Part shown: positions 41,559 through 51,401 of the stretch, piece after piece
Layout of the letters: each line of letters begins with the position of its first letter
How positions within the stretch are numbered: position 1 is the first letter of the stretch
DNA from: Actinomycetaceae bacterium
GTDB lineage: Bacteria > Actinomycetota > Actinomycetes > Actinomycetales > Actinomycetaceae
Direction: 5' to 3'
Assembly (NCBI GenBank): GCA_030532515.1
Contig: JAUNKY010000010.1
Location: forward strand, 1 to 61,753
DNA length: 61,753 bases
The notes under the pieces: generated by a model
What the model was told of the DNA's origin: nothing
Database searches by the model: none
What the model saw: the letters and a program-made list of their open reading frames with translations, nothing else
Position numbers and translations under genes: made by a program

Positions 41559-42046
41559 TCTTTAGTGGACACTAGCGTTACTACTGCCAGTGCATAATCG
41601 TGGTCATGTGAAAGAGAGAGCAGCGGGGACAGTCCAGGACAAGAAAGAACGAAAGAATCCTTAACTGTCCCCGCCACGTTCAGACCCGGCCGGCCCCAAG
41701 CATCGGAAAAAACCGAAATTGCTTGGAACAGATCGGGAGTATCAGCCACCACCGGTGGCTGGCCAAAAAGCTGGTTAGACCAAGCTTTAATAAAAGCTTC
41801 TCGCGCCGCCCAACGGGCAGCTAAAGCCGGTCCCCACAGGCCGGATTCGGCCGGCTGGAACCACTGGTCCGGGCATTTCTCATGTGCCTTACGGATCTCA
41901 GTGCGCGTGAAAACGCTGGTGAAAACAGAGCCCGGCTGTAGGCATTGTTCGACAAAGGAGGGAACGTGCACCAAGTCAGCGCCGAGTGCACGCACGCCAT
42001 TTAGTGAAGCAACTAAATCGCTTCCGGTATCAGCTGGATACATCAT
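41555..42046 (-). CDS. acpS: Holo-[acyl-carrier-protein] synthase
   Basis: 163 residues. Transfers 4'-phosphopantetheine from CoA to the carrier domain of the synthase. GADLVHV (metal Asp), FTRTEI, AARWAAREAFIKA (metal Glu) and LSLSHDHDYALAVV are the AcpS landmarks in order. ATG 42046 (or the adjacent ATG 42043) follows GGAAGGAGGG; the frame is open to 42115 without a better site. Bacterial type I synthases lack the built-in transferase domain of fungal enzymes, so an adjacent acpS fits. Gap to fas 75 bases; overlaps bioY by four. Confidence 0.92.
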   Translation of the reverse strand: MMYPADTGSDLVASLNGVRALGADLVHVPSFVEQCLQPGSVFTSVFTRTEIRKAHEKCPDQWFQPAESGLWGPALAARWAAREAFIKAWSNQLFGQPPVVADTPDLFQAISVFSDAWGRPGLNVAGTVKDSFVLSCPGLSPLLSLSHDHDYALAVVTLVSTKE

Positions 42047-42121
42047 TCCCTCCTTCCAAATTCGCCCAGTGAGCGGGTAAAGCCAGCCGGCAACCCGGGT
42101 AAAGCCAGCAGGCACCCCAAG

Positions 42122-45100
42122 TTACGCCTGCGGGTAAACTCCGTCAGCCCCCAAACGCGTCTGCGCATCAAGCAACAGGGCAATTTCTGCGCCGTGCGCA
42201 TCGCCAGCAGGCAGACGGCGAGCCTGCGGCTGCTCGTACAAAGCTGCCCGACCCAACATGCCCGCTTCCAAACGACGCGCCCCCGCCGCCAGGCGGGTAT
42301 TAGCCTGAGCCCGCCACGCATCCGCAGACAAGCCAGCGTTCTCAAGAGCGCCCTCGAAAACGGAAACGTGTGCCAACACCACCAGCGCTGCCACGTGGCC
42401 GAATCCCAAGGAAGTCAGCGCCGCGGCCTTCACCGCGCCCGCCCCCAAGGCCAGTGGAGAACGCAACCAAACCAAGTCAGTTGCCTTCGGAGCGATTGCC
42501 GGATCCACACAATCCAAAGCCGCATTTCCAGGAATCACCCCGGAAGCCAACACTTCCGTAAGTCCTGCCACCTGGAACAAAGCTGCCCCGCCCTTAGCGT
42601 GCCCGGTCAACGACTTTTGACTAATCACGTACAGCGGATTACCAACCGTACGGCCAATCGCCGGCCACAGCAAGGAATGCAACTCTGATTCATTTGGATC
42701 ATTCGCGTTCGTAGAAGTATCGTGCTTAGACACTACGCGCACATCATCCGCAGTTAAGCCCAGAGCATGCAAGGACCGTGCCAGCGCAGAGTGCGCGCCG
42801 CCGCGAGCTGCCCCCAGCGCCCCAATCCCCGGAGCCGGAATCGAAGTATGCGCTCCATCAGAGTAGGAAGCCGCATGCGCCACAACTGCCAAAACTGGGA
42901 GCCCCAGCTCAGCCGCCACGTCGCCGCGCGCCAACAGTACCGTGCCACCACCTGCAGCTTCCACGAAGCCACCGCGACGACGGTCATTAGCACGCGAGTA
43001 GAAGCGTTCCAAAATACCCTTTTCAGCCATCTGCCCAGAATGCGCAGTAGCATTCATATCCCCGAAGCCCGTTAGAGATTCAACTGAAATATCGTCAATA
43101 CCACCGGCAACTACGAACTGAGCTTTACCAACGCGAATCTTATCCACGCCTTCTTCAATGGAAACCGCAGCCGTAGCACAGGCAGCAACCGGGTGAATCA
43201 TTGCCCCGTAACCACCCACGTAAGATTGCATCACGTGCGCAGCCACCACATTTGGCAGTGCTTCTTGGAGAATATCCTGCGGGCGATCCTCACCTAAGAA
43301 CCTTGAGAGGAAGACCTGACGCAAAGATTCCATCCCGCCAATCCCAGTGCCCTGCGTTGAAGCCACTTCAGACGGGTGTACGGCCTGCAATAATTCCGCC
43401 GGAGTGAAACCGGAAGAGAGGAACGCATCCACTGCAGTAACCAGATTCCACACGGCAATGCGGTCTAAAGAATCCACCATATTCGCAGGAATACCCCAGG
43501 CAGCTGGGTTGAAATCAGTAGGCAACGCGCCGCCCACGGTACGTGAAAGCGTGGCCCGTTTAGGCACGCGCGCGACCGTCCCCGCCGGCTTAGTTACCTG
43601 CCATTCGCCGTCCACTTGGCTGATTACCGCAGCTGGGTCGGCCAACTGGTATTCCACTGCCTCGGCTTCAGAAGCGACAGAGAAAGTAATCTCTTTATCC
43701 AGGTAGACGGTCGCCACGTCATTAGAACCGCCATCTACCAAAGTGGAATCATTCGGGAAAGACCGCACACCACAGCGGGCAGCCACTTCATCGCGGAAAC
43801 GTTCAAAGATCGTATCTTCAGGAATTTCCACGCCCTTTGCGTCGTACCAGCCCGGAGCTGGGTCTTCACTCCAGTTGACCAGACCCATCATCCACGCCAA
43901 TTCCAGTACCCCGGCGGCCGTGAGCTCAACGGAACCATCCCGCTGGATTCCCAGTTCCGCTTCCAGACGAGTTCGCCCTGAACCCCAGGCGCTAACTTCA
44001 CCGGTACCGACAATGACTACCATATCTTCCAAGCGGGCGGTAACTTCACCCACTGGTACGCGCTTAGCCAAAGTGCGGGTTGCCAAGTTTGGCAGGGCAG
44101 CAATGGTTGCGCTCGCGGTAGCTTCAGCATTTTCCCGAGGGCGGTTCGCCTGGTCTGCCATTACAGACTTAGCCAGTTCTGGCAATGAGACTTTCGCGGT
44201 GGCTAAGCCACCGGTAAGGTCCACATCCAGAGGGGCCTGTAGTGCCTGGGCCTTAGCATCAGCAGAGCATAGGGCCAGCAGTTCCTGGGTGATTTCTGCC
44301 GGAGTGTAAACGTGGATGCCTGCGGCCTGGGCGGCTGGAACCAGCATGTCGTTGCCACCCATGAGGTGCGTGCCCCGTACCCAACCGATGCGGGCTTGCG
44401 CTAAGGTAACGCCTTCAACCCAGCCCTTTTCAGCCTGCCACTTATTCAAGATCGCGTCGAAGGCAGCTTTAACTTCACCGTAGGCGCCGTCTCCGCCGAA
44501 AGTACCGCGGTTTGGAGACCCGGGGAGGACTACGTGTACGCGTCCGGCGTTCACCGTATTCACGACCTTGTCAGCGAGCTTCGCGATCAGGCGTTCAACG
44601 CTCCACAGCAACAGACGAGCTTGGGATTCTGCTTCGGCACCCGCGTCAGCTAACGACCCGCGCACACTGGGGGCGGCGAAGGGGAAAGCTAGGGTAGGTA
44701 GCAGTGCCGGTTTGGTGACAATCGTTTGATTGCCGCGGGTTTCAGACTGTTCAGTCGAAATCCATTCAACTACCGCATCTACGTCGCGGAATGAAGACAA
44801 GTTAGCTTCAACCGCGTATAAGACGGCTCCGGCCAGCGCATGTTCGGCATAGAGTTTCCGAGCAAAATCAACGCGAGCTGCCGTGAGACGGGACGTAGTC
44901 ATCACTACGGTAGCCCCTCCCGCAAGTAAAGCGGCCACGATAGAGTTTGCAATGGATCCGGGGGAAGCCCCGGTAACTAAAGCGACTTCTCCGGCGTAGC
45001 GACCGCGTGCAGTGGTCCGCGCCGCTTCAGCCGCGGCTTGCAAAGCGGCGGATACTTCACCGCTGGTGCAGTTCGCCCACCAAGCGGCGTGGCGGGCCAC

Positions 45101-48100
45101 AGTCTCTCCTAAACCGGTGAAACGAGCTGGGTCTACAACGGTGGCTGCCGCCCCCGCGCGAGAAATTTCCTCGCGGGCGCTGGCCCAGCGGTCATCGAAG
45201 AGAACTACCTTATTGGCATTGAAAACTGGGGTGACTGATTGCAACCACTTAGGCCCCAGCTCTGCTTCAACCGCCGCCACCAGGGCAGAGAAATCTTCAG
45301 ATTCAACGCTTTGCGCTACCTGGTTAAGCCCCAGCTTCGAAGCAATCGTATTAGCAATCGCCGCTAAAACCCCAGATTCACCGGTGACTTGTTCGGCAAA
45401 TGCATTCAATGCGGCTGAATCAACAACGGCGCCGCCGCCAGCGGAGCTACCGCCGGCTTTCGCTACTGCCATTCCTTCGCGCGCAGCAACGCGCTGCACC
45501 GCTGCATCGATAAGGTCAAAGACCTGCTGCTTAGAACCGGTAGGCTGACCCGCTAATGCGCCCAGCTCGCCACCACGCACGGAATCCCCGGTACGGGTTT
45601 CCAAAACGATTTCGGCTTCTACCGGGCTGGTCCATGAAGCGGGCAGATTCCAAGTGCTGCTCAGTCGTTCGGCTACAGCGGTTGGCTTTAAGCCCACCCC
45701 GGCTACCAGGGTGCGCAGTTTGGCGCGCACCAGGTCGCCCAGTACCGAACCGAAAGGCTGGTAGGTAGGAGCCGCTTGATTTGCGCGGACGCAGATAGTG
45801 GCAATGTCGGCTTCTGCAGCGCCGTCAATCGAAGGTACGCCCAGTTCAGCTGCCATATCCATCAGCAGCTGGTTGCGGCGAGAAGAAACCCCGTTGGTAA
45901 TGGAATCCGCTGTGTCAGTTCCTCCAACTTGGTCGATACGCAACTTAGTTTGCAACGCGATGAGGGTTAGCAGCGCGGCATCTGGTCCGAATTTAATATC
46001 CGAGGGCGCTGCCGTACCACCGGTAGGAGTCGCCACTACTGGTGCCGCAGCTGCTGGCGCCGCTGTTGCTGGGGCAGGAGCTTCCACCGAGGTTTCAGCT
46101 GGGACTGGCTCACCCTCAGCTGCTCCCACAGTTTCTGCAACGGCGGTTTCACGCGCTGGAACAGCCAAAGAATCGGTGGCGTAAACGCTGGCTTCGTCAC
46201 GTTCGACGTTGCGTACCACCACCTTGGACAGCTGGTACTGAGGCAGGCTAATGGTCTTAGAAGCCAGGTTTGCCAAAGTCGGAGCCGAAGCCAAACCGAC
46301 CTCGATAATCTGGGAAACTTCCAACCCACCCAACTGCTGGGACTTTACCAACAGGTCTTGGGTTTCAATCCAGCGTACCGGAGAAGCAAACTGCCAAGAG
46401 AGCAACTCCAGCATCAAAATACGCGCTAACTTACCTGGCTGGGTCTGCGCCATTTGCTCAAAACGATCCCCGTCACCTAGCAGCTGTTCCAAACCGGTCG
46501 CCGGCACGGTATCTAAGATCGCTTGCGCGAACTCGCGGGTTAAAGCGAAAGGACGTGCCACCAGGTTCGGAATGTAACGGCCCACCAGAGCCTGTACATC
46601 TAACTCGGCAGGCAAAGTAGCATCCAAAGTCTGGGCGAAGGCAGCTACGCCACCGCGCAAAACAGAGGAGTGGAACGGTACGTCAATACCCGGGATATCC
46701 ATGTAGGGGCGCTTCCCACCCACAGCGTCAGCAGCTGCTTGCGCCGCTTCTGCTAAAGCTTGCAGGCCCTTCACCGTACCTGCTACGGCATACTGTTGGC
46801 CAGCTAGGTTGAAGTTAACGATCTGCAAGAACTCGCCACTTTCCGCAGCTACCTGAGCTACGAAATCAACCACCTGCTCCGCACTTACGCCGCACTGGTT
46901 CGGGCGCAGCGCTCCTAAACGGTAGTTTGAACGTCCCTGCGCATCGCGCTCTACCAGCGCATGCATCGCGGAACCACGTGAGTAAACCACGTCGATTACA
47001 GCTTCCAAATCGAAAATATTCGCGCAGGAAGCCAACGCTGTGTACTCACCTAAAGAGTGACCCGCGTAAATCGCGTCAGGAACTAAAGAACCAGCTTCTG
47101 CCAGGCGGGCAGTTTGCGCGTAAGCAACTACGGCTAGTGCTACCTGAGTGAACTGAGTGAGGTTCAAAACCCCCTGTGGATGACGCAAAACCGTCCCCAA
47201 AACATTGATTTCGGTGGGGTTTTGCTCCACAATCTGGCTAATCGAAAAGCCCAGGTTTGCCCGCGTATGAGCATCTGCGCGTTCCCACACGGCTTTAGCA
47301 GCCGCGCTCTTAGCCCGGTCAGCGGCGCCCATCCCCACACTTTGAATCCCCTGACCGGGGTAAACGTAAGCGACCTTCGCCGGAGCTAACAAAGCAGTGC
47401 CGCGCGAAACCACGTTTTCACCGATACGACAGGTTACTTCCAAAGCGGCTGCGCCTTGACGCTTACCCACGCGTTCAACGATGATTTCCACTTCATCATT
47501 GAGCTGCACCATGCCGTACATAGAGTAGGTCCAGCCTTGCAAAGCGGCTACGTCACTCTTACCCAAACCGGCTAAAGCAACGGCCTGCGCAGTGGCAGAA
47601 AGCCACATACCGTGTACCAGCGGAGCAGACAAGCCCACTAAACCAGCTGCACGGGTAGAAGTGTGGATCGGATTATAGTCGCCAGAGGCAATCGCAAACG
47701 GAGTCATATCCGCCGGAGCCTTAACCAACGCACGGCGAATGTACTTGCGCGAAGTTGGCTCTACGTCAGTGAGCACTCCACCCCAAGCACCCACTTGCGA
47801 AGGCGCTGCCTGCGAAGTAATGCGACCGCGAATCGCGAAGCGTTCAATCAACGTTGCCAGTAGCTTACCCGCCTGCTGCGAGTTATCCGCTGCCGGTGCA
47901 TGGAGAGCTACATTAACCGTGACAATCCGCCCGGAAGAAGATTCTTCCAAAGGAGAGGTATGGGCGCGGACCACCAAACGTGGGTTAGTGGCTAAATCAG
48001 CCAAAGAAGTCTCTAAGTTAACGCAGTGATCCAAATGCACGGCGTTTAGCAAGCCTTCGATAACCGGGTAACCATCTGGAAGGTAAGCAGACCCCAGCGC

Positions 48101-51100
48101 CGCGTAAATCGTTGGCCAGCATGGGCCCACCAGCGCATCAGCTAACTGGGTAGGCAGCGCATCCAGCTGTTCTTCATTACCCGCGCCAGCGCCCTGTCCG
48201 GTGGCCGCAAAGTGGGTAGCGAACATCTGAGGGTTAATCGAAACAACGTCAGAAACCGTGCCGAAAGGCTGGTGTGCAGGCACCTGGTCGGCAGTTAGCT
48301 CACCGGCTTTCGTAACCAGTGGCAAAGCAGTTAGCTGATCGCCACCTACCGAATCTGCCCCAATACCAGCGACCCCGGCCAGCAGTGCGTACACGGCTTC
48401 TGGCAGACGCTCAGGAGAGACCACCGGAGACGCCCCCGTGTAGGTAGCTTCTGGCAGGTCGATAGGAATCCGCACATTCTGTACCGCATAAGGGTGCGGC
48501 TGGGGAAGCCCATCCCAGTAAGTATCGCAGTTAATTACCAGTTCCAAACCGGCTGCAGTTTCCACAATCGCACAAGCTTCTTCCCCTAAAACATACGCGG
48601 GGTTGTCGATTAAGTGACCATTCCACACGATGTGAGGCGCTTGACGCAAGAAACTGTGGGCATCCACCGCGGAAGACAAACGTGAGAACACGGGCTTCGG
48701 AGCAGCGCCCTCGGAAAGCTGCGACATAACGCAAGCGGACTCAAAGCGACTCAGCAAAGCCGCCACCGGTTCGTCAACTTCCGTAATGCCAGCTACCGAA
48801 ACCGGACCGGCAATAATCCGCACTGAATCTGCCGGGTAACGCGCATCCTGGGACTGCCAAAGCGTATCCAAACCCCACCAGCGAGCCACATCCGCATCGA
48901 TTACCGGCACGAATGGGAACGGCTTGTGGTGCTTGCGGCACAGGCGAATGAACCAAGCTGCGTCCTTCGCACCCACCAGCGTAGTTTCCGCAGCCGGGTA
49001 AGTTTCCAACAGCTTCTGCAAAGCCGCCGGACCATCTTCCACCGCAGCAACCGTGGGGAAGAGAGTCTCAATCTGCCCGTGATCAGCCGGGTTCAGGCGC
49101 GCTTCAATACGCTGCAACAGGTCAAAGAAACGATCCGACCAGGTTGGGTCCGCCCACGGGAAGGCTAAATCCACGACTCGCTGCGCCCACTGCGCGTAAG
49201 TCATCTGGGAAACTTCCCCAAAGTAAGGCTTAGCAGTCTTATTCAAAGCGGCAATGATTTCGTCGCGACGCGCGTTAATCACGTCCATGTCGGAACCCAC
49301 CTCAGCCAGCAGCTTCGAACAAGCCGCAGAATGGTTCGCTACTTCGTACAAGTCAGCGTGCAGGTGGGAAAGCCCCGAAGTCATGCCGCCGGACAACTCT
49401 CCCTTACCAACCCAGCCACCACGCTGATCCAAGGTAATTCCGGGGGTATCTACCAGCAGCTGCTTTACCGCTGGGGAAGTCTTAGCTTCCTTAGCAACCA
49501 TGGCCGCCGTACCAACTAAAATACCGTCAACTGGCATACGCACGCCGGTGGTAGCTTCAGACCAAATACCTAGCAGGTAGTGGGCCGCCAACTGCGGAGT
49601 CCCAATACCGCCGCCCACAAGTAAAACCACGTTCGCACGGTTACGAATTTGCGCATAGGTGGCCAGCAGCAAGTCGTCGAGGTTCTCCCAAGAGTGGTGT
49701 CCACCGGCGTGACCGTCCTCTACCTGCATAATAATTTGGCGGTCTGGGTTTGCGTCCGCAATCTTCAAAACGCTGTGAATCTGGTCGACGGTACCGGGTT
49801 TGAAACACACGTAGGTGAAACCGTCAGCGGCAAGATCCGCCAGTAACCCGGTGGCTTCTTCAACTTCCGGAATACCCGCTGAAACGGTGACGCCGTTGAT
49901 TGGTGCGCCCGCTAAACGAGCTTTAGAAACGATGCGTTGTACGCCAAACTGCAGGTTCCACATGTAGCGGTCAAAGAACATGGAGTTGAACTGGGCGCTG
50001 CGGCCAGGCTGAAGCTGCGCTACCAGATCAGACTTGTTCTTTTCGAAAACTTCTGCCGAATACTGGCCGCCACCGGCCATTTCCGCCCAGAAACCAGCGT
50101 TGGCGGCAGCGGCGACAATATCCGCATTTACCGTCGTGGGGGTCATGCCCGCCAAGATAACGGGAGAGTTACCGGTTAGCTTGGTGAACGAGGTTTCCAC
50201 TACCACTTCGCCACTTGGCAGCTCCAGCAGCTGCGGAGCGAAGCGATCCCAAGAAACCGTGGGGGCAGGCAGGGTGGCGCCGGGAACCAGTAGCTTATCG
50301 AGGGCGTCAAAATCGGTTCCATTGGCAACGATCAGCCCCTTGCCCTCTACCAGCGGAGTCAAGAGGTTGAGCAGGCTCTTACCTGGGCCCAGACACAGCA
50401 GCACACGCTCTGCGCCGGCAGTAGCCGTAGCAACCGTTTTTACCCAGTCGAAGTGGTCTACGAAAAGCACTTGCGCAGCTTCGACTACGTGAGGCAGGAT
50501 AATCCCGTTTGCGATTAAGCGCTCATTCCAGCTGGAAACCAGGGCCAGTGCGTCTTGCAATAGTTCACTGTGGAAGGGAGCAGCTACTGGCAGTTCATCC
50601 CAAATTGGCTGGAGTAAAGAGCCCCCGCGCTGCTTGGCAGTGATTTTTTCATTGTGTGCTTGAACTTCTGCTTCAAAGAAGTTGCGCGTAGCCTGTAGGT
50701 CTGCGGCGATACCAGAGAGAATGAAGTGGCGGCTACCGTTTTTTACAGCCAGATTCACCGGCTGGGAAGTTACTTGCTGGAACTTTGCTAACCCGCTTTG
50801 TAAAACTGCTTCGGTTAGCCCACGGACACTAAGCATTTGGCTGGCCGTTGCTAAGGAAGGTAGCTGACGTAGCGCAGTGGACAGGGCCGCACCTAAAACC
50901 AGGGCTCGGGCAACTACTTTCGCCAGTTCTTCTGCTCGCTGCTGGGGGGAAACCTGCTGGCGGTAGGCATCGACAATGTCCGCACCTAAGATTCCTTGGG
51001 AATGGCCGATTACCTGCGCGTCGGTAACGGGGATGCCCGCAGCAACCAGTTCTTCTACTAACGCGATTTGTGCCAGCGTAATAGCGGGCATAGAAACCGC

Positions 51101-51367
51101 GGTGGTGACGTCAATGTCAGCGTTAGTTGAGGTAAAGCTGGTGAGTAGTTTATCTAGACGTAAGCTGGCTCCGGTAACGGCAGTTTCTACTTCTTTAGCT
51201 AACGGAGCTACCAACGTACGTGCTTGAGCGAGTAACCCGGTGAGGAACGGGCTGTGCCCGGCTTGAACAGCTTGGTTTAGTACTTGTTCCCAGCCGCTTG
51301 CTTGACCGGCAAAAACCAAGGTGAGAGGGGCCTGACGTAAGTTGGTGTAAGGCTTGTTTTCAGTCAT
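42122..51367 (-). CDS. fas: Type I fatty acid synthase
   Basis: 3081-residue multifunctional cytosolic enzyme that makes long-chain acyl-CoA from acetyl-CoA and malonyl-CoA. Domains in order with approximate residues: acetyltransferase 1-380 (GHSQG near 123), enoyl reductase 395-830 (ILAGMTPTTV near 404), MaoC-like dehydratase (GDYNPIHTS near 1229), malonyl/palmitoyl transferase (YPGQGIQSVGMG near 1336, GHSLGEYTAL near 1436), carrier domain (GVSSRRNQ near 1829; the second Ser aligns with the pantetheine Ser of the yeast GGKSTVQNE), ketoreductase (VTGASPGS near 2132), ketosynthase (Cys in ACATAAV near 2732, His in KHDTST and TGHAKGG). No C-terminal transferase. ATG 51367 (MTENKPYTN) is chosen; the frame is open to 51424 inside accD. 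Ribosome site weak (AGAAAG). Five CGAGGGCG words lie within it. Confidence 0.96.
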   Translation of the reverse strand: MTENKPYTNLRQAPLTLVFAGQASGWEQVLNQAVQAGHSPFLTGLLAQARTLVAPLAKEVETAVTGASLRLDKLLTSFTSTNADIDVTTAVSMPAITLAQIALVEELVAAGIPVTDAQVIGHSQGILGADIVDAYRQQVSPQQRAEELAKVVARALVLGAALSTALRQLPSLATASQMLSVRGLTEAVLQSGLAKFQQVTSQPVNLAVKNGSRHFILSGIAADLQATRNFFEAEVQAHNEKITAKQRGGSLLQPIWDELPVAAPFHSELLQDALALVSSWNERLIANGIILPHVVEAAQVLFVDHFDWVKTVATATAGAERVLLCLGPGKSLLNLLTPLVEGKGLIVANGTDFDALDKLLVPGATLPAPTVSWDRFAPQLLELPSGEVVVETSFTKLTGNSPVILAGMTPTTVNADIVAAAANAGFWAEMAGGGQYSAEVFEKNKSDLVAQLQPGRSAQFNSMFFDRYMWNLQFGVQRIVSKARLAGAPINGVTVSAGIPEVEEATGLLADLAADGFTYVCFKPGTVDQIHSVLKIADANPDRQIIMQVEDGHAGGHHSWENLDDLLLATYAQIRNRANVVLLVGGGIGTPQLAAHYLLGIWSEATTGVRMPVDGILVGTAAMVAKEAKTSPAVKQLLVDTPGITLDQRGGWVGKGELSGGMTSGLSHLHADLYEVANHSAACSKLLAEVGSDMDVINARRDEIIAALNKTAKPYFGEVSQMTYAQWAQRVVDLAFPWADPTWSDRFFDLLQRIEARLNPADHGQIETLFPTVAAVEDGPAALQKLLETYPAAETTLVGAKDAAWFIRLCRKHHKPFPFVPVIDADVARWWGLDTLWQSQDARYPADSVRIIAGPVSVAGITEVDEPVAALLSRFESACVMSQLSEGAAPKPVFSRLSSAVDAHSFLRQAPHIVWNGHLIDNPAYVLGEEACAIVETAAGLELVINCDTYWDGLPQPHPYAVQNVRIPIDLPEATYTGASPVVSPERLPEAVYALLAGVAGIGADSVGGDQLTALPLVTKAGELTADQVPAHQPFGTVSDVVSINPQMFATHFAATGQGAGAGNEEQLDALPTQLADALVGPCWPTIYAALGSAYLPDGYPVIEGLLNAVHLDHCVNLETSLADLATNPRLVVRAHTSPLEESSSGRIVTVNVALHAPAADNSQQAGKLLATLIERFAIRGRITSQAAPSQVGAWGGVLTDVEPTSRKYIRRALVKAPADMTPFAIASGDYNPIHTSTRAAGLVGLSAPLVHGMWLSATAQAVALAGLGKSDVAALQGWTYSMYGMVQLNDEVEIIVERVGKRQGAAALEVTCRIGENVVSRGTALLAPAKVAYVYPGQGIQSVGMGAADRAKSAAAKAVWERADAHTRANLGFSISQIVEQNPTEINVLGTVLRHPQGVLNLTQFTQVALAVVAYAQTARLAEAGSLVPDAIYAGHSLGEYTALASCANIFDLEAVIDVVYSRGSAMHALVERDAQGRSNYRLGALRPNQCGVSAEQVVDFVAQVAAESGEFLQIVNFNLAGQQYAVAGTVKGLQALAEAAQAAADAVGGKRPYMDIPGIDVPFHSSVLRGGVAAFAQTLDATLPAELDVQALVGRYIPNLVARPFALTREFAQAILDTVPATGLEQLLGDGDRFEQMAQTQPGKLARILMLELLSWQFASPVRWIETQDLLVKSQQLGGLEVSQIIEVGLASAPTLANLASKTISLPQYQLSKVVVRNVERDEASVYATDSLAVPARETAVAETVGAAEGEPVPAETSVEAPAPATAAPAAAAPVVATPTGGTAAPSDIKFGPDAALLTLIALQTKLRIDQVGGTDTADSITNGVSSRRNQLLMDMAAELGVPSIDGAAEADIATICVRANQAAPTYQPFGSVLGDLVRAKLRTLVAGVGLKPTAVAERLSSTWNLPASWTSPVEAEIVLETRTGDSVRGGELGALAGQPTGSKQQVFDLIDAAVQRVAAREGMAVAKAGGSSAGGGAVVDSAALNAFAEQVTGESGVLAAIANTIASKLGLNQVAQSVESEDFSALVAAVEAELGPKWLQSVTPVFNANKVVLFDDRWASAREEISRAGAAATVVDPARFTGLGETVARHAAWWANCTSGEVSAALQAAAEAARTTARGRYAGEVALVTGASPGSIANSIVAALLAGGATVVMTTSRLTAARVDFARKLYAEHALAGAVLYAVEANLSSFRDVDAVVEWISTEQSETRGNQTIVTKPALLPTLAFPFAAPSVRGSLADAGAEAESQARLLLWSVERLIAKLADKVVNTVNAGRVHVVLPGSPNRGTFGGDGAYGEVKAAFDAILNKWQAEKGWVEGVTLAQARIGWVRGTHLMGGNDMLVPAAQAAGIHVYTPAEITQELLALCSADAKAQALQAPLDVDLTGGLATAKVSLPELAKSVMADQANRPRENAEATASATIAALPNLATRTLAKRVPVGEVTARLEDMVVIVGTGEVSAWGSGRTRLEAELGIQRDGSVELTAAGVLELAWMMGLVNWSEDPAPGWYDAKGVEIPEDTIFERFRDEVAARCGVRSFPNDSTLVDGGSNDVATVYLDKEITFSVASEAEAVEYQLADPAAVISQVDGEWQVTKPAGTVARVPKRATLSRTVGGALPTDFNPAAWGIPANMVDSLDRIAVWNLVTAVDAFLSSGFTPAELLQAVHPSEVASTQGTGIGGMESLRQVFLSRFLGEDRPQDILQEALPNVVAAHVMQSYVGGYGAMIHPVAACATAAVSIEEGVDKIRVGKAQFVVAGGIDDISVESLTGFGDMNATAHSGQMAEKGILERFYSRANDRRRGGFVEAAGGGTVLLARGDVAAELGLPVLAVVAHAASYSDGAHTSIPAPGIGALGAARGGAHSALARSLHALGLTADDVRVVSKHDTSTNANDPNESELHSLLWPAIGRTVGNPLYVISQKSLTGHAKGGAALFQVAGLTEVLASGVIPGNAALDCVDPAIAPKATDLVWLRSPLALGAGAVKAAALTSLGFGHVAALVVLAHVSVFEGALENAGLSADAWRAQANTRLAAGARRLEAGMLGRAALYEQPQARRLPAGDAHGAEIALLLDAQTRLGADGVYPQA

Positions 51368-51401
51368 ATTTCTTATTCTTTCTAGGTGGTTATTTGCAGG
51401 C

